Below, piece by piece: positions 1 to 6,194 of a stretch of DNA of 22,848 nucleotides. Made by a program: the position numbers and the translations under genes. The first letter of the stretch is position 1; each line of letters begins with the position of its first letter. The DNA is from a bacterium (GTDB taxonomy: Bacteria > Oederibacteriota > PGYV01 > DSBP01). Under the pieces are notes generated by a model. That model was given only the letters and a program-made list of their open reading frames with translations. It did not search any database and was not told the DNA's origin. Where the stretch lies: NCBI GenBank assembly GCA_011049465.1, contig DSBP01000179.1:1-22848 (forward strand), given 5' to 3'.

Positions 1-1769
1 ATCTCGTCCTTTGTGTACCCCAGCATCATTATCACGTCACCCGCGCCCCGAAAAAACTGTTTCGCGTATCTCGCCCCCTTACCCTTTATATACCCAACCA
101 TTCCCACAACAGGCGTGGGATATATGGCGCCCGCCGGCCCTTCGTTATAAAAACTGACGTTCCCGCCCGTTACCGGGGTTTTAAACACTTTCGCGGCAGC
201 GCACATACCCTCTACCGCCTGTTCAAACTGCCAGAATATCTCCAGGTCCTCCGGATTGCCGAAATTAAGGCAGTTTGTAAAGGCCACAGGTTCCGCGCCA
301 GAGCAGCTCACATTTCTTGCCGCCTCAGCCACGGCTATGGCGCCACCCTTAAACGGGTCAAGATAAACATACCTTCCGTTGCAGTCAACCGAAGCTGCTA
401 TCATTAAATCCTCTCCCTTGACCTTAATAACAGCCGCGTCAGAACCCGGCAGCGTGTATGTCCCTGTCTGAACCATGTGGTCGTATTCTTCCCATATGGC
501 AGACTTGCAGGCGATATTGGGGGATTTAAGCATTTTTTTAAAGACGCCTTCCATATCCGCAGGCGGCTCAATTTCAGATGTTATGATACCCGCTTTTTTC
601 AGGTATTCCGGCTTTTTTCCCTTTTGCTTTTTAAGAGGAAAATACCTGTACGAGCTGTCTGTCAGCGCCGGAACAGGTATGTCCGCCGCAACCGCTCCTT
701 TTTCCAGTATAACGAGATGCGGCTTTTTTATCACCCTTCCTATTTTTACCGCGTGAAGCCCCCATTTTTTCAATACCCTCGCAACCTTTGCCTCATCCCC
801 TTTTTTACATACCATGAGCATTCTTTCCTGCGACTCCGAGAGCATGGCCTCATAAGCGTTCATCCCCTTTTCCCTCATGGGCACCTTGTCTATGTCTATT
901 TCCATGCCGTTGCCGGCCCTGTATGCCATCTCTGCCGAGGAAGATGTAAGCCCGGCCGCGCCCATATCCTGTATTCCTACAACAAGCTTTTTATCTATGA
1001 GCTCAAGCGTGGCCTCAAGAAGCAGTTTTTCCATAAAGGGGTCCGCCACCTGGACAGACGACCTCTTCGCCGCGGTCTCTTCTGTGAGCTCGGCGGACGC
1101 GAATGAGGCGCCGTGTATTCCGTCGCGCCCCGTAAGTGAGCCTATATACATAACAGGGTTTCCAACGCCCCGCGCAATACCCTTTTTAATCTTCTTTTTG
1201 TGAACAATGCCTATGGTCATGGCATTGACAAGGCAGTTATCCTCGTATGAATCCTCAAACACCGTTTCGCCCGCGACTGTCGGCACGCCCACACAGTTGC
1301 CGTAAAAGGCTATTCCTTTTACCACGCCCGGAAGCAACCGCTGCGTGTTTTTTGACTCAAGCCTTCCAAACCTTAATGAATTAAGCGACGCAATCGGCCT
1401 CGCTCCCATGGTGAACACGTCCCTGAGTATTCCTCCCACGCCTGTTGCCGCGCCCTGAAAAGGCTCTACTGCGGACGGGTGGTTGTGCGATTCTATCTTG
1501 AAAGCAACTCCGATATTTCCGCCCGCGTCAATTATGCCCGCGTTCTCGCCCGGCCCCTGGAGCACGTATTTTCCCTTGACGGGAAACTTTTTTAATACAG
1601 GCTTTGAATGCTTGTAGCTGCAGTGTTCCGACCACATTGCCGAGAATATGCCGAGCTCCACAAAAGAGGGCTCCCGCCCCAGTATTTTCAGTATATTGGC
1701 GTACTCGTCATCCCGTATGCCGTGCTGCTCTGTTATCTCTTTTGTAATCTTGACTTTGTTGTAATTCAT
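1..1769 (-). CDS. purL: Phosphoribosylformylglycinamidine synthase II, PurL (3' end off window)
   Basis: Catalyses the ATP-dependent amidation of FGAR to FGAM in purine biosynthesis, using ammonia delivered by PurQ. I translated the frame directly. It starts MNYNKVKITKEI and gives 589 codons before the left edge, of about 730 expected, so the C-terminal part is missing. Visible family motifs include SEHCSYKHS near residue 47, IESHNHPSAVEPFQGAATG near residue 92, the GARPIASLN segment, QDMGAAGLTSSS in the middle, and PVTGGNVSFYNE in the second half. This is the short PurL that needs PurS and PurQ, not the large fused form. The ATG at 1769 has a GGAG-type ribosome site just upstream and lies 21 bases after the purQ stop, so it is the last visible gene of a purSQL operon. 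No frameshift was seen. Confidence 0.97.
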   Translation of the reverse strand, partial: MNYNKVKITKEITEQHGIRDDEYANILKILGREPSFVELGIFSAMWSEHCSYKHSKPVLKKFPVKGKYVLQGPGENAGIIDAGGNIGVAFKIESHNHPSAVEPFQGAATGVGGILRDVFTMGARPIASLNSLRFGRLESKNTQRLLPGVVKGIAFYGNCVGVPTVAGETVFEDSYEDNCLVNAMTIGIVHKKKIKKGIARGVGNPVMYIGSLTGRDGIHGASFASAELTEETAAKRSSVQVADPFMEKLLLEATLELIDKKLVVGIQDMGAAGLTSSSAEMAYRAGNGMEIDIDKVPMREKGMNAYEAMLSESQERMLMVCKKGDEAKVARVLKKWGLHAVKIGRVIKKPHLVILEKGAVAADIPVPALTDSSYRYFPLKKQKGKKPEYLKKAGIITSEIEPPADMEGVFKKMLKSPNIACKSAIWEEYDHMVQTGTYTLPGSDAAVIKVKGEDLMIAASVDCNGRYVYLDPFKGGAIAVAEAARNVSCSGAEPVAFTNCLNFGNPEDLEIFWQFEQAVEGMCAAAKVFKTPVTGGNVSFYNEGPAGAIYPTPVVGMVGYIKGKGARYAKQFFRGAGDVIMMLGYTKDE

Positions 1770-1790
1770 CAGACACTCCGTTTTATATTT

Positions 1791-2492
1791 TCAGCTCTTC
1801 TTTATATAATTTACAACCGACTCAAATATCAGCCTGCCGTCTTCTGACCCGAGCTCTTTTATCATGGAACGCTCCGGGTGCGGCATCATGCCGAGGACAT
1901 TCCCCGCCTTATTGGTTATTCCCGCTATGTTGTAAAGGGCGCCGTTCGGGTTTGATTCCGCAGAAGGTTTTCCCGACGGGCTCGAATACCTGAACGCCAC
2001 CCTGCCGGATTTAATCAGGGAATTCAACGCCTTGTCATCACAGAAATAATTGCCCTCCTGGTGCGCTATGGGCATCCTGAGGACGCGGCCCTTCGGAATC
2101 ATGTTTGTAAACGGCGATGTCCCGTTTTCCGCAGTTAAATTGACATATTTGCATATAAACTTGAGGCTGCTGTTCGTGAGCATCGCGCCCGGCAAAAGCC
2201 CTGCCTCAAGAAGAATCTGGAACCCGTTGCATATCCCGATTATATATTTGTTCTTCTTCGCGGCAAAACCCTGTATGCCCTCCATAACAGGCGCGAACCT
2301 GGCTATGGAACCGGCTCTTAAGTAATCGCCGTAAGAAAAACCGCCCGCTATGATAATTACATCGTACTTCATAATTTTTCCGTCTTCGTGCCATATAAAA
2401 TCAGCCTTGTGCCCCAGGACATCCTTTACTGCCCAGAGGCAATCTTTGTCACAGTTGGACCCGGGAAAGGTAATAACACCGAACTTTATCAT
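1791..2492 (-). CDS. purQ: Phosphoribosylformylglycinamidine synthase I, glutaminase subunit PurQ
   Basis: Glutaminase subunit of FGAM synthase; it releases ammonia from glutamine and channels it to PurL. The 233-residue length is normal for the stand-alone bacterial subunit. The class I amidotransferase triad is visible: nucleophile Cys88 in GICNGFQIL, and His205 and Glu207 in GMMPHPER. The N-terminal FGVITFPGSNCDKD and the GGFSYGDYLRAG segment are family hallmarks. AGGAG stands about 7 bases before the ATG. It sits between purS and purL with short gaps, consistent with one transcript and one enzyme complex. Confidence 0.97.
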   Translation of the reverse strand: MIKFGVITFPGSNCDKDCLWAVKDVLGHKADFIWHEDGKIMKYDVIIIAGGFSYGDYLRAGSIARFAPVMEGIQGFAAKKNKYIIGICNGFQILLEAGLLPGAMLTNSSLKFICKYVNLTAENGTSPFTNMIPKGRVLRMPIAHQEGNYFCDDKALNSLIKSGRVAFRYSSPSGKPSAESNPNGALYNIAGITNKAGNVLGMMPHPERSMIKELGSEDGRLIFESVVNYIKKS

Positions 2493-2536
2493 TTATCGCT
2501 CCTGGTATATTCAAGCCGTTTATAAAACCCGCCGGC

Positions 2537-2779
2537 TCATTCGATTTCAAACCTGTATTGCTCTATATTGGGATTCGCGAGAAGCTTGTCGCAGATTTCG
2601 TCTATTTCTTTCTTAAGCGACGGCCCGGCGCCGTTCTTTGTTTCCAGCTCAATAAACTTGCCGATTCTTACTTCTTCTATATTTTTATAGCCCATCTTAT
2701 CAAGCGCGTTCTTCACTGTCTTGCCCTGGGGGTCAAGGACCCCGTCCTTAAAGGTAACATAAACCTTAACCTTTGCCAT
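2537..2779 (-). CDS. purS: FGAM synthase accessory subunit PurS
   Basis: Small subunit that bridges PurL and PurQ in the three-part FGAM synthase. The protein is 80 residues, starting MAKVKVYVTFKDGVLDPQGKT. The DPQGKTV segment and a late acidic stretch (KLLANPNIEQYRFEIE) fit the PurS family. I chose the ATG at 2779 over an in-frame ATG 66 bases further upstream. The family begins here, AGGAG lies about 8 bases before it, and the upstream extension overlaps the predicted -10 box at 2817-2822. First gene of the purSQL operon. Confidence 0.95.
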   Translation of the reverse strand: MAKVKVYVTFKDGVLDPQGKTVKNALDKMGYKNIEEVRIGKFIELETKNGAGPSLKKEIDEICDKLLANPNIEQYRFEIE

Positions 2780-2816
2780 ATCCGTTTTCTCCTGATTTGT
2801 TTTGAAAAGACAATAC

Positions 2817-2845
2817 ATTTTATATATAAAGCCCTGTTTTTGCAA
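2817..2845 (-). promoter_or_regulatory. Sigma70-type promoter for purSQL
   Basis: On the minus strand TTGCAA (2840-2845) is followed after exactly 17 bases by TAAAAT (2817-2822). The predicted start near 2810 gives a leader of about 30 bases before the purS ATG. No purine riboswitch fold or PurR-type box was recognised in this short leader. Predicted by consensus match only. Confidence 0.65.
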
Positions 2846-2886
2846 GGAGTTTTTTTACCCCTTATAAAACCCGTTTTCCCGCCGCT

Positions 2887-3177
2887 TCAGTACGCCGGCC
2901 GTTCAAGTTCTATAACCATTACATCAACAAAAGGGCCTCCCACAAGCAATAATTTTTTTCTGTCCGCGCTGATTGAAGTCAGGCTCAAAGAAGGCAGATC
3001 ATACTCTCCCATAAAATTAACCTTTTCAGGATATATAAACCTATTAATCTTTTTTCTTTTAATATCATATAAACAAAGATACTTATTTGCAGTATCCTTA
3101 ACAGCCCGGCCTCTTCCCGCCAGCCTCCTAGATGCGCTGCATATTGATATCCCTGTCCTGTATCTATACTGTGCTAT
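2887..3177 (-). pseudogene. Headless C-terminal gene fragment, beta-propeller-like
   Basis: An open frame of 96 codons with no usable start near its upstream end. It begins directly after an in-frame stop at 3178-3180, and its first ATG is about two thirds of the way along. The translation has a protein-like tail: VKDTANKYLCLYDIKRKK, then a FIYPEKVNFMGEYDLPSL segment, then SISADRKKLLLVGG, ending VIELERPAY. Alternating strands, an ISADRKKLLLVGG turn and paired charged residues resemble one or two blades of a beta-propeller or similar repeat protein; that is inference. It lies between purS and the DUF4143 ATPase, in lower-GC sequence. It is probably the 3' remnant of a gene cut off when its upstream part was lost or replaced. 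A non-functional chance frame is possible, but the codon pattern looks coding. Confidence 0.5.
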
Positions 3178-3189
3178 TTACCAACCCCA

Positions 3190-4398
3190 TCAACTTATAC
3201 TTGGCCTGCAGAGAGTTTTGAGAAATCCAGCAGCGCCGCACGCTCCAACATTATCACGATAATTATAACAGCGGTCGTTCAGGCTCACTACAAAAGATTT
3301 GTCAAACTTCAAATTTTTAAACCCCTTTTTTATTTTCACAATATTATCCACCGCATGATTATTAAGGGACATTCCTGCTTTAAACTCGGCCAGAGTGAAG
3401 CCCGAAGAGTTTTCTATCATTAAATCAACCTCTACCCCTTTATTCGTCCTCAGGAAAAACAGGTTATCTTCCCTGCCCTCCACAGAAAGAATTTTTATTG
3501 TCTCGGAAACGCAAAAATTCTCAAAAACCGCGCCTAAAAAGGCGCCTGAATAAAGCAGTTTATTGCTGCCGATTTTCAGCAGGGCACATAACAGGCCGGT
3601 GTCCAGAAAATAAACCTTTGGCATTTTCACAAGACGTTTTGTAATTCTCGCGTAAAACGGCCTCAGAAGCCTTATTATTCCCGAGGCTTCCAGAATTGAT
3701 ATCCATCTCTTAATTGTAGCCGCAGGAATACCCGAATCAGCAGACAGCGCTGAGATGTTTAATAATTGAGCCGCTCTTGAAGCAAGCATTTTTAAAATAA
3801 TATTAAAATCCCCCAGGCTGCCTATGTTATAAATGATTTTTACATCCCTTTCGATGTAAGTTTTTATATAACTCTCGTACCATAAGGAAGAATCAATGTT
3901 TTTTGCGGTAAAAACTTCAGGATAAAGCCCTTTTAAAGCCGCTTTTTCAAATATTTTTTTTGATGAAAACTTTTTGACTAATCCTGCCTCTATGGAATTA
4001 AACGGGTAAAGATTCATGATACCGACCCTGCCGGCAAGGGTTTCTGACAGCCCTTTCATAAGTAAAAACTGCTGTGAGCCGGTGAGTATAAAAGATGCCG
4101 GCTTCCTGTCGTTATCAACAGCCAACTTTATATAGGAAAGCAGTTTGGGGGCATATTGGATTTCATCGATTACGCATGGAGTTTTAATCTCAGTCATAAA
4201 CATTTTGGGGTCATCCAGAGATCGCGCCCGGTTGTCCAGATCGTCCAGCGATACAAAATTATGGGTTTTTGATAAGAACTGCTTAAGCATGGTGGTCTTT
4301 CCGGCCTGCCTGGGCCCGGAAAGCGCTATTACGGGAAATTGTTTCATAAACTTTAACAGCCTTCTCTCAGCGGCTCTTTTAATGTAATGTTTTTTCAT
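3190..4398 (-). CDS. AAA ATPase with C-terminal DUF4143 (PD-(D/E)XK-like) domain
   Basis: P-loop ATPase of the widespread DUF4143 group, whose cell role is not settled. Walker A GPRQAGKTT lies at residues 28-36, Walker B at CVIDEIQ, and a sensor-like LTGSQQF follows, then LSETLAGRVGIMNLYPF, typical of the family. The second half has a winged-helix-like segment (SADSGIPAATIKRWISIL) and a nuclease-fold signature, EVDLMIE ... LAEFKA. Length is 402 residues from the ATG at 4398, normal for the family. An in-frame upstream extension to 4524 crosses the promoter and palindrome, so it was rejected. There is no ribosome site: the predicted transcript starts at the ATG. Local GC is visibly lower than in flanking biosynthetic genes, suggesting transfer. 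The last 20 or so residues (after RDNV) do not look like a typical family ending and may be frameshifted. Confidence 0.93.
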   Translation of the reverse strand: MKKHYIKRAAERRLLKFMKQFPVIALSGPRQAGKTTMLKQFLSKTHNFVSLDDLDNRARSLDDPKMFMTEIKTPCVIDEIQYAPKLLSYIKLAVDNDRKPASFILTGSQQFLLMKGLSETLAGRVGIMNLYPFNSIEAGLVKKFSSKKIFEKAALKGLYPEVFTAKNIDSSLWYESYIKTYIERDVKIIYNIGSLGDFNIILKMLASRAAQLLNISALSADSGIPAATIKRWISILEASGIIRLLRPFYARITKRLVKMPKVYFLDTGLLCALLKIGSNKLLYSGAFLGAVFENFCVSETIKILSVEGREDNLFFLRTNKGVEVDLMIENSSGFTLAEFKAGMSLNNHAVDNIVKIKKGFKNLKFDKSFVVSLNDRCYNYRDNVGACGAAGFLKTLCRPSIS

Positions 4399-4404
4399 GC
4401 TTTT

Positions 4405-4433
4405 ATTATATATAAAGGCGGAAGTGTTGTCAA
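4405..4433 (-). promoter_or_regulatory. Consensus sigma70 promoter giving a leaderless mRNA
   Basis: Minus strand reads TTGACA (4428-4433), a 17-base spacer, and TATAAT (4405-4410): a perfect match at both boxes. Only six bases (AAAAGC) separate the -10 box from the ATPase ATG at 4398. Initiation about seven bases after the -10 box would therefore fall on the A of the start codon, leaving no 5' leader and no Shine-Dalgarno site. This is by far the strongest promoter match in the window. Confidence 0.85.
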
Positions 4434-4436
4434 GTA

Positions 4437-4463
4437 CAAATCCACCATGCCATGGTGGATTTG
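4437..4463. promoter_or_regulatory. Perfect 13-1-13 palindrome upstream of the ATPase promoter
   Basis: The half-site CAAATCCACCATG (4437-4449) is followed by a single C and then its exact reverse complement CATGGTGGATTTG (4451-4463). It lies 3 bases upstream of the -35 box of the ATPase promoter. No T-tract follows on either strand and it is not downstream of a gene, so it is not a terminator. It could be an operator for a dimeric regulator, an autoregulatory site of the ATPase, or an end or target of a mobile unit. I saw no second copy at the other end of the gene or elsewhere in the window. Confidence 0.75.
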
Positions 4464-4683
4464 CGCAGGCTTCCTCTTTTGCCCTTATACGGCATCCCTT
4501 ACTGTTCTTGTTTTCCGGCGTCATACGCTTATCAAGGCTTTTTTAAGCCTTTGTTTTACCCTAAAAATACCCCGTAAATACCACCACACATTCCTATACC
4601 CCCGCAGCAGAACGCCACACAATACCGATCGTCTGCAAATCCGCATTGCCGGATTCAGAATTACATATTGACCCCGCCTGTTA
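4464..4683. other. Gene-free sequence between the ATPase and cvpA promoters
   Basis: This is part of the only stretch over 300 bases without a gene (4399-4773). Apart from the palindrome and ATPase promoter to its left, the cvpA promoter and leader hairpin to its right, and the hairpin at 4534-4557, I see no coding sequence here. An open frame exists on the minus strand to 4524, but it only extends the ATPase frame across its own promoter. Confidence 0.6.
4534..4557 (+). terminator. Orphan intrinsic-terminator-like hairpin
   Basis: A 7-bp stem AAGGCTT / AAGCCTT closes a TTTT loop (4534-4551), followed on the plus strand by TGTTTT. It has the form of a rho-independent terminator reading rightwards, but no plus-strand gene lies upstream. 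The stem is AT-containing and weak. It may be left from a lost gene or may stop antisense transcription leaving the ATPase region. Confidence 0.4.
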
Positions 4684-4712
4684 TTGATTTTGCCTGTTTT
4701 TTATGTTATTAT
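4684..4712 (+). promoter_or_regulatory. Sigma70-type promoter for the cvpA-like gene
   Basis: TTGATT (4684-4689), exactly 17 bases, then TATTAT (4707-4712) on the plus strand. Predicted initiation near 4719 would place the hairpin at 4722-4750 at the extreme 5' end of the mRNA. Predicted from consensus and spacing only. Confidence 0.65.
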
Positions 4713-4721
4713 TGCCAAAAT

Positions 4722-4750
4722 AAGCCGCTTGTCCGGGAGACAGGCGGCTT
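4722..4750 (+). promoter_or_regulatory. 5'-terminal leader hairpin of the cvpA-like mRNA
   Basis: AAGCCGCTTGTC (4722-4733) pairs with GACAGGCGGCTT (4739-4750) across a CGGGA loop: 12 pairs, one of them G-U. It begins about three bases after the predicted transcription start and ends 23 bases before the GTG start. No T-run follows on the plus strand, so termination is unlikely in this direction. A 5' stem that shields mRNA from decay or affects translation is a reasonable inference. Confidence 0.6.
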
Positions 4751-4773
4751 GAAAACTAAAGGCGGTTGACCCA

Positions 4774-5280
4774 GTGAACTATATTGATGTGTTTTTAATC
4801 TGCGTAACCGGGCTTCTCTTTATGTTCGGCTGGCGGATACGGGGCATTTACGCGATAGTGATACCCGCTTCCTTTATCGCGGGAATCTTTTTCGCCAATT
4901 TCTTCTATCTCCCCTTTTCCTCCCTTCTCGAAGGGGCCGTGGCAGCGGAGAAGAAACGCCACCTGCTATCCTACACGCTTGTATTTCTGATCTTTGCTTC
5001 CCTGATCATAATGGCCGGAATATTCGCCGCCAAATTCTTTGACTTCTTTAAGCTGGCCTTCCTTGACAGGGCGCTGGGCGCGGCTCTGCTTATATGCGCG
5101 TTGATGATTCCCCTCTACTTTTCCATGGCGGGCCTCTCAAAAACGGGCTTTAACAAGTTTGACTACAGGTCAAAACTGAAGCAGTCCGTGTTATTTCCGC
5201 TGCTTGAGAATTATACGGGATTTATAGTAAGGCTGCCCGCGGTAAAACACCTTGAGGTAATAGAGAAGATACTGAAATAG
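4774..5280 (+). CDS. CvpA family inner-membrane protein
   Basis: A 168-residue integral membrane protein of the CvpA/colicin V production type, a family linked to envelope stress and secretion but without a defined biochemical role. The N-terminus (MNYIDVFLICVTG ... GWRIRGIYAIVIP) has the family's conserved N-x-x-D start and the R-G pair after the first helix. About four hydrophobic helices are visible, near residues 4-20, 25-46, 66-88 and 100-118, followed by a charged tail. It starts with GTG; an AAGGCGG stretch about 9 bases upstream is the likely ribosome site. It is the only plus-strand gene and is transcribed alone, facing the TPR gene tail to tail. Confidence 0.75.
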   Translation: MNYIDVFLICVTGLLFMFGWRIRGIYAIVIPASFIAGIFFANFFYLPFSSLLEGAVAAEKKRHLLSYTLVFLIFASLIIMAGIFAAKFFDFFKLAFLDRALGAALLICALMIPLYFSMAGLSKTGFNKFDYRSKLKQSVLFPLLENYTGFIVRLPAVKHLEVIEKILK

Positions 5281-5363
5281 TAAGAGCAGTTGAAAATTGA
5301 ATTTTTAAAGTTGATAGTTAGTTCAAAGTTCAAAACCCGGATCTCAAGGGTAATACAATTTCT
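5281..5363. other. Short convergent intergenic spacer with degenerate repeats
   Basis: Lies between the cvpA-like stop and the stop of the minus-strand TPR gene. It is AT-rich with imperfect repeated units of the form GTTCAAAGTTCAAAA near 5320-5335, and similar TTGA-rich pieces before it. A weak ACCC/GGGT stem followed by TTTT on the minus strand could help end the hisI operon, but it is too short to call a terminator. Confidence 0.35.
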
Positions 5364-6152
5364 TTATAACTTTTCAGTTTTCTCTTCCTGCTCCGGTTCT
5401 TTTTTGTCCTTCGCGGGCTTCACAAACTCCAGCATAATGGACTCGGCGCCTTTTGCCGCAGCCTCTCTTTTTTTCCTGCCGGCCCGTGCCTTATAGGCCG
5501 TAACCGCTATGATACTTATGAAGAAAAAGAATACCCCGGCCGACACCACAAACATGGTGTTCGCGCCGGTAAAGAAAGCCGCGGCTACTGCCCCGGCAAC
5601 AAGCAGGAACATCAGCCCCAAAACAATGTTCATTACCATATATCTCTTCATCGAACCCACAAAGACTCTCGCGAAGTTTTCGCGCCCCTTTTCCTCAACA
5701 GCAAGGTATTCCATCTTAAAGGTTTCAAGCGAGTCTATAACCTTTATGTACCTGTCGGCAAAACCCGGGTCAAACCTCGCCTTGGCCGCCTCATACCACT
5801 TCTTCAGTTCTTTAAGCCTTTTGAACCTGCCGTACACTGATATGAGAGCGTTATGCGTCTCTTCATTATAAAAATTCAGGGAAAGCGCCTTCATCAGGTA
5901 TTCAGCGGCCTTTTTATCCCCTTTTTTTCCGAAAGCGTCCGCGAGCTTGAGATAAAGCGCCTCATCCGCGTCCGCATAATCAAGCGCCCTTGTATAACCC
6001 GCTATTGCCCTGTCGTAATCGCCCGCAGCAAGACACGCATCCCCCTTTTTCGTATAATCCTTGAAAGCTGCGGCCAGGTCAATGACCTTTCCGCAGAGCT
6101 GGCACTCCTCTTTTGCCCAGCTTGTCTCTGCGCCGCAATGGGGACAGTTCAC
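5364..6152 (-). CDS. Zinc-ribbon / TPR membrane protein
   Basis: A 262-residue protein not matching a named family. It starts with a zinc-ribbon made by Cys3, Cys6, Cys17 and Cys20. Residues about 30-130 form TPR-like helical pairs (GDACLAAGDYDRAIAGYTRAL, then ADAFGKKGDKKAAEYLMKAL). Two hydrophobic segments follow near 174-194 and 200-220, and the C-terminal tail is rich in Lys and Glu. Both soluble ends probably face the cytoplasm. It starts with GTG; AAAAGGGG lies about 7 bases upstream. It is the last gene of the hisI-trpEG operon, 42 bases after the FnIII barrel gene. A role in protein assembly or membrane scaffolding is a guess. Confidence 0.8.
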   Translation of the reverse strand: MNCPHCGAETSWAKEECQLCGKVIDLAAAFKDYTKKGDACLAAGDYDRAIAGYTRALDYADADEALYLKLADAFGKKGDKKAAEYLMKALSLNFYNEETHNALISVYGRFKRLKELKKWYEAAKARFDPGFADRYIKVIDSLETFKMEYLAVEEKGRENFARVFVGSMKRYMVMNIVLGLMFLLVAGAVAAAFFTGANTMFVVSAGVFFFFISIIAVTAYKARAGRKKREAAAKGAESIMLEFVKPAKDKKEPEQEEKTEKL

Positions 6153-6194
6153 ACAAAAACCCCTTTTATTTTCATCTTATCACCGCCGCCTCTC

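Noticed and set aside
477..1106. Plus-strand open frame inside purL
   Set aside because: Antisense to a continuous, motif-rich purL frame; a shadow of its codon usage.
2780..2845. Purine riboswitch in the purS leader
   Set aside because: The leader is only about 30 bases and lacks any recognisable aptamer fold.
2558..3262. Long plus-strand open frame across purS and the gene fragment
   Set aside because: Its first part is antisense to a clear purS, and its protein has no recognisable pattern. The minus-strand frame at 2887-3177 looks more coding.
4437..4463. Palindrome as a rho-independent terminator
   Set aside because: No T-run follows on either strand, and it lies upstream of a promoter rather than after a gene.
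4399..4524. N-terminal extension of the ATPase to 4524
   Set aside because: It would cover the perfect promoter and palindrome, and the family begins near the ATG at 4398.
3190..4773. Insertion sequence or transposon carrying the ATPase
   Set aside because: No transposase, no terminal inverted repeats bracketing the gene and no target duplication seen. Transfer remains only an inference from composition and the broken neighbour.
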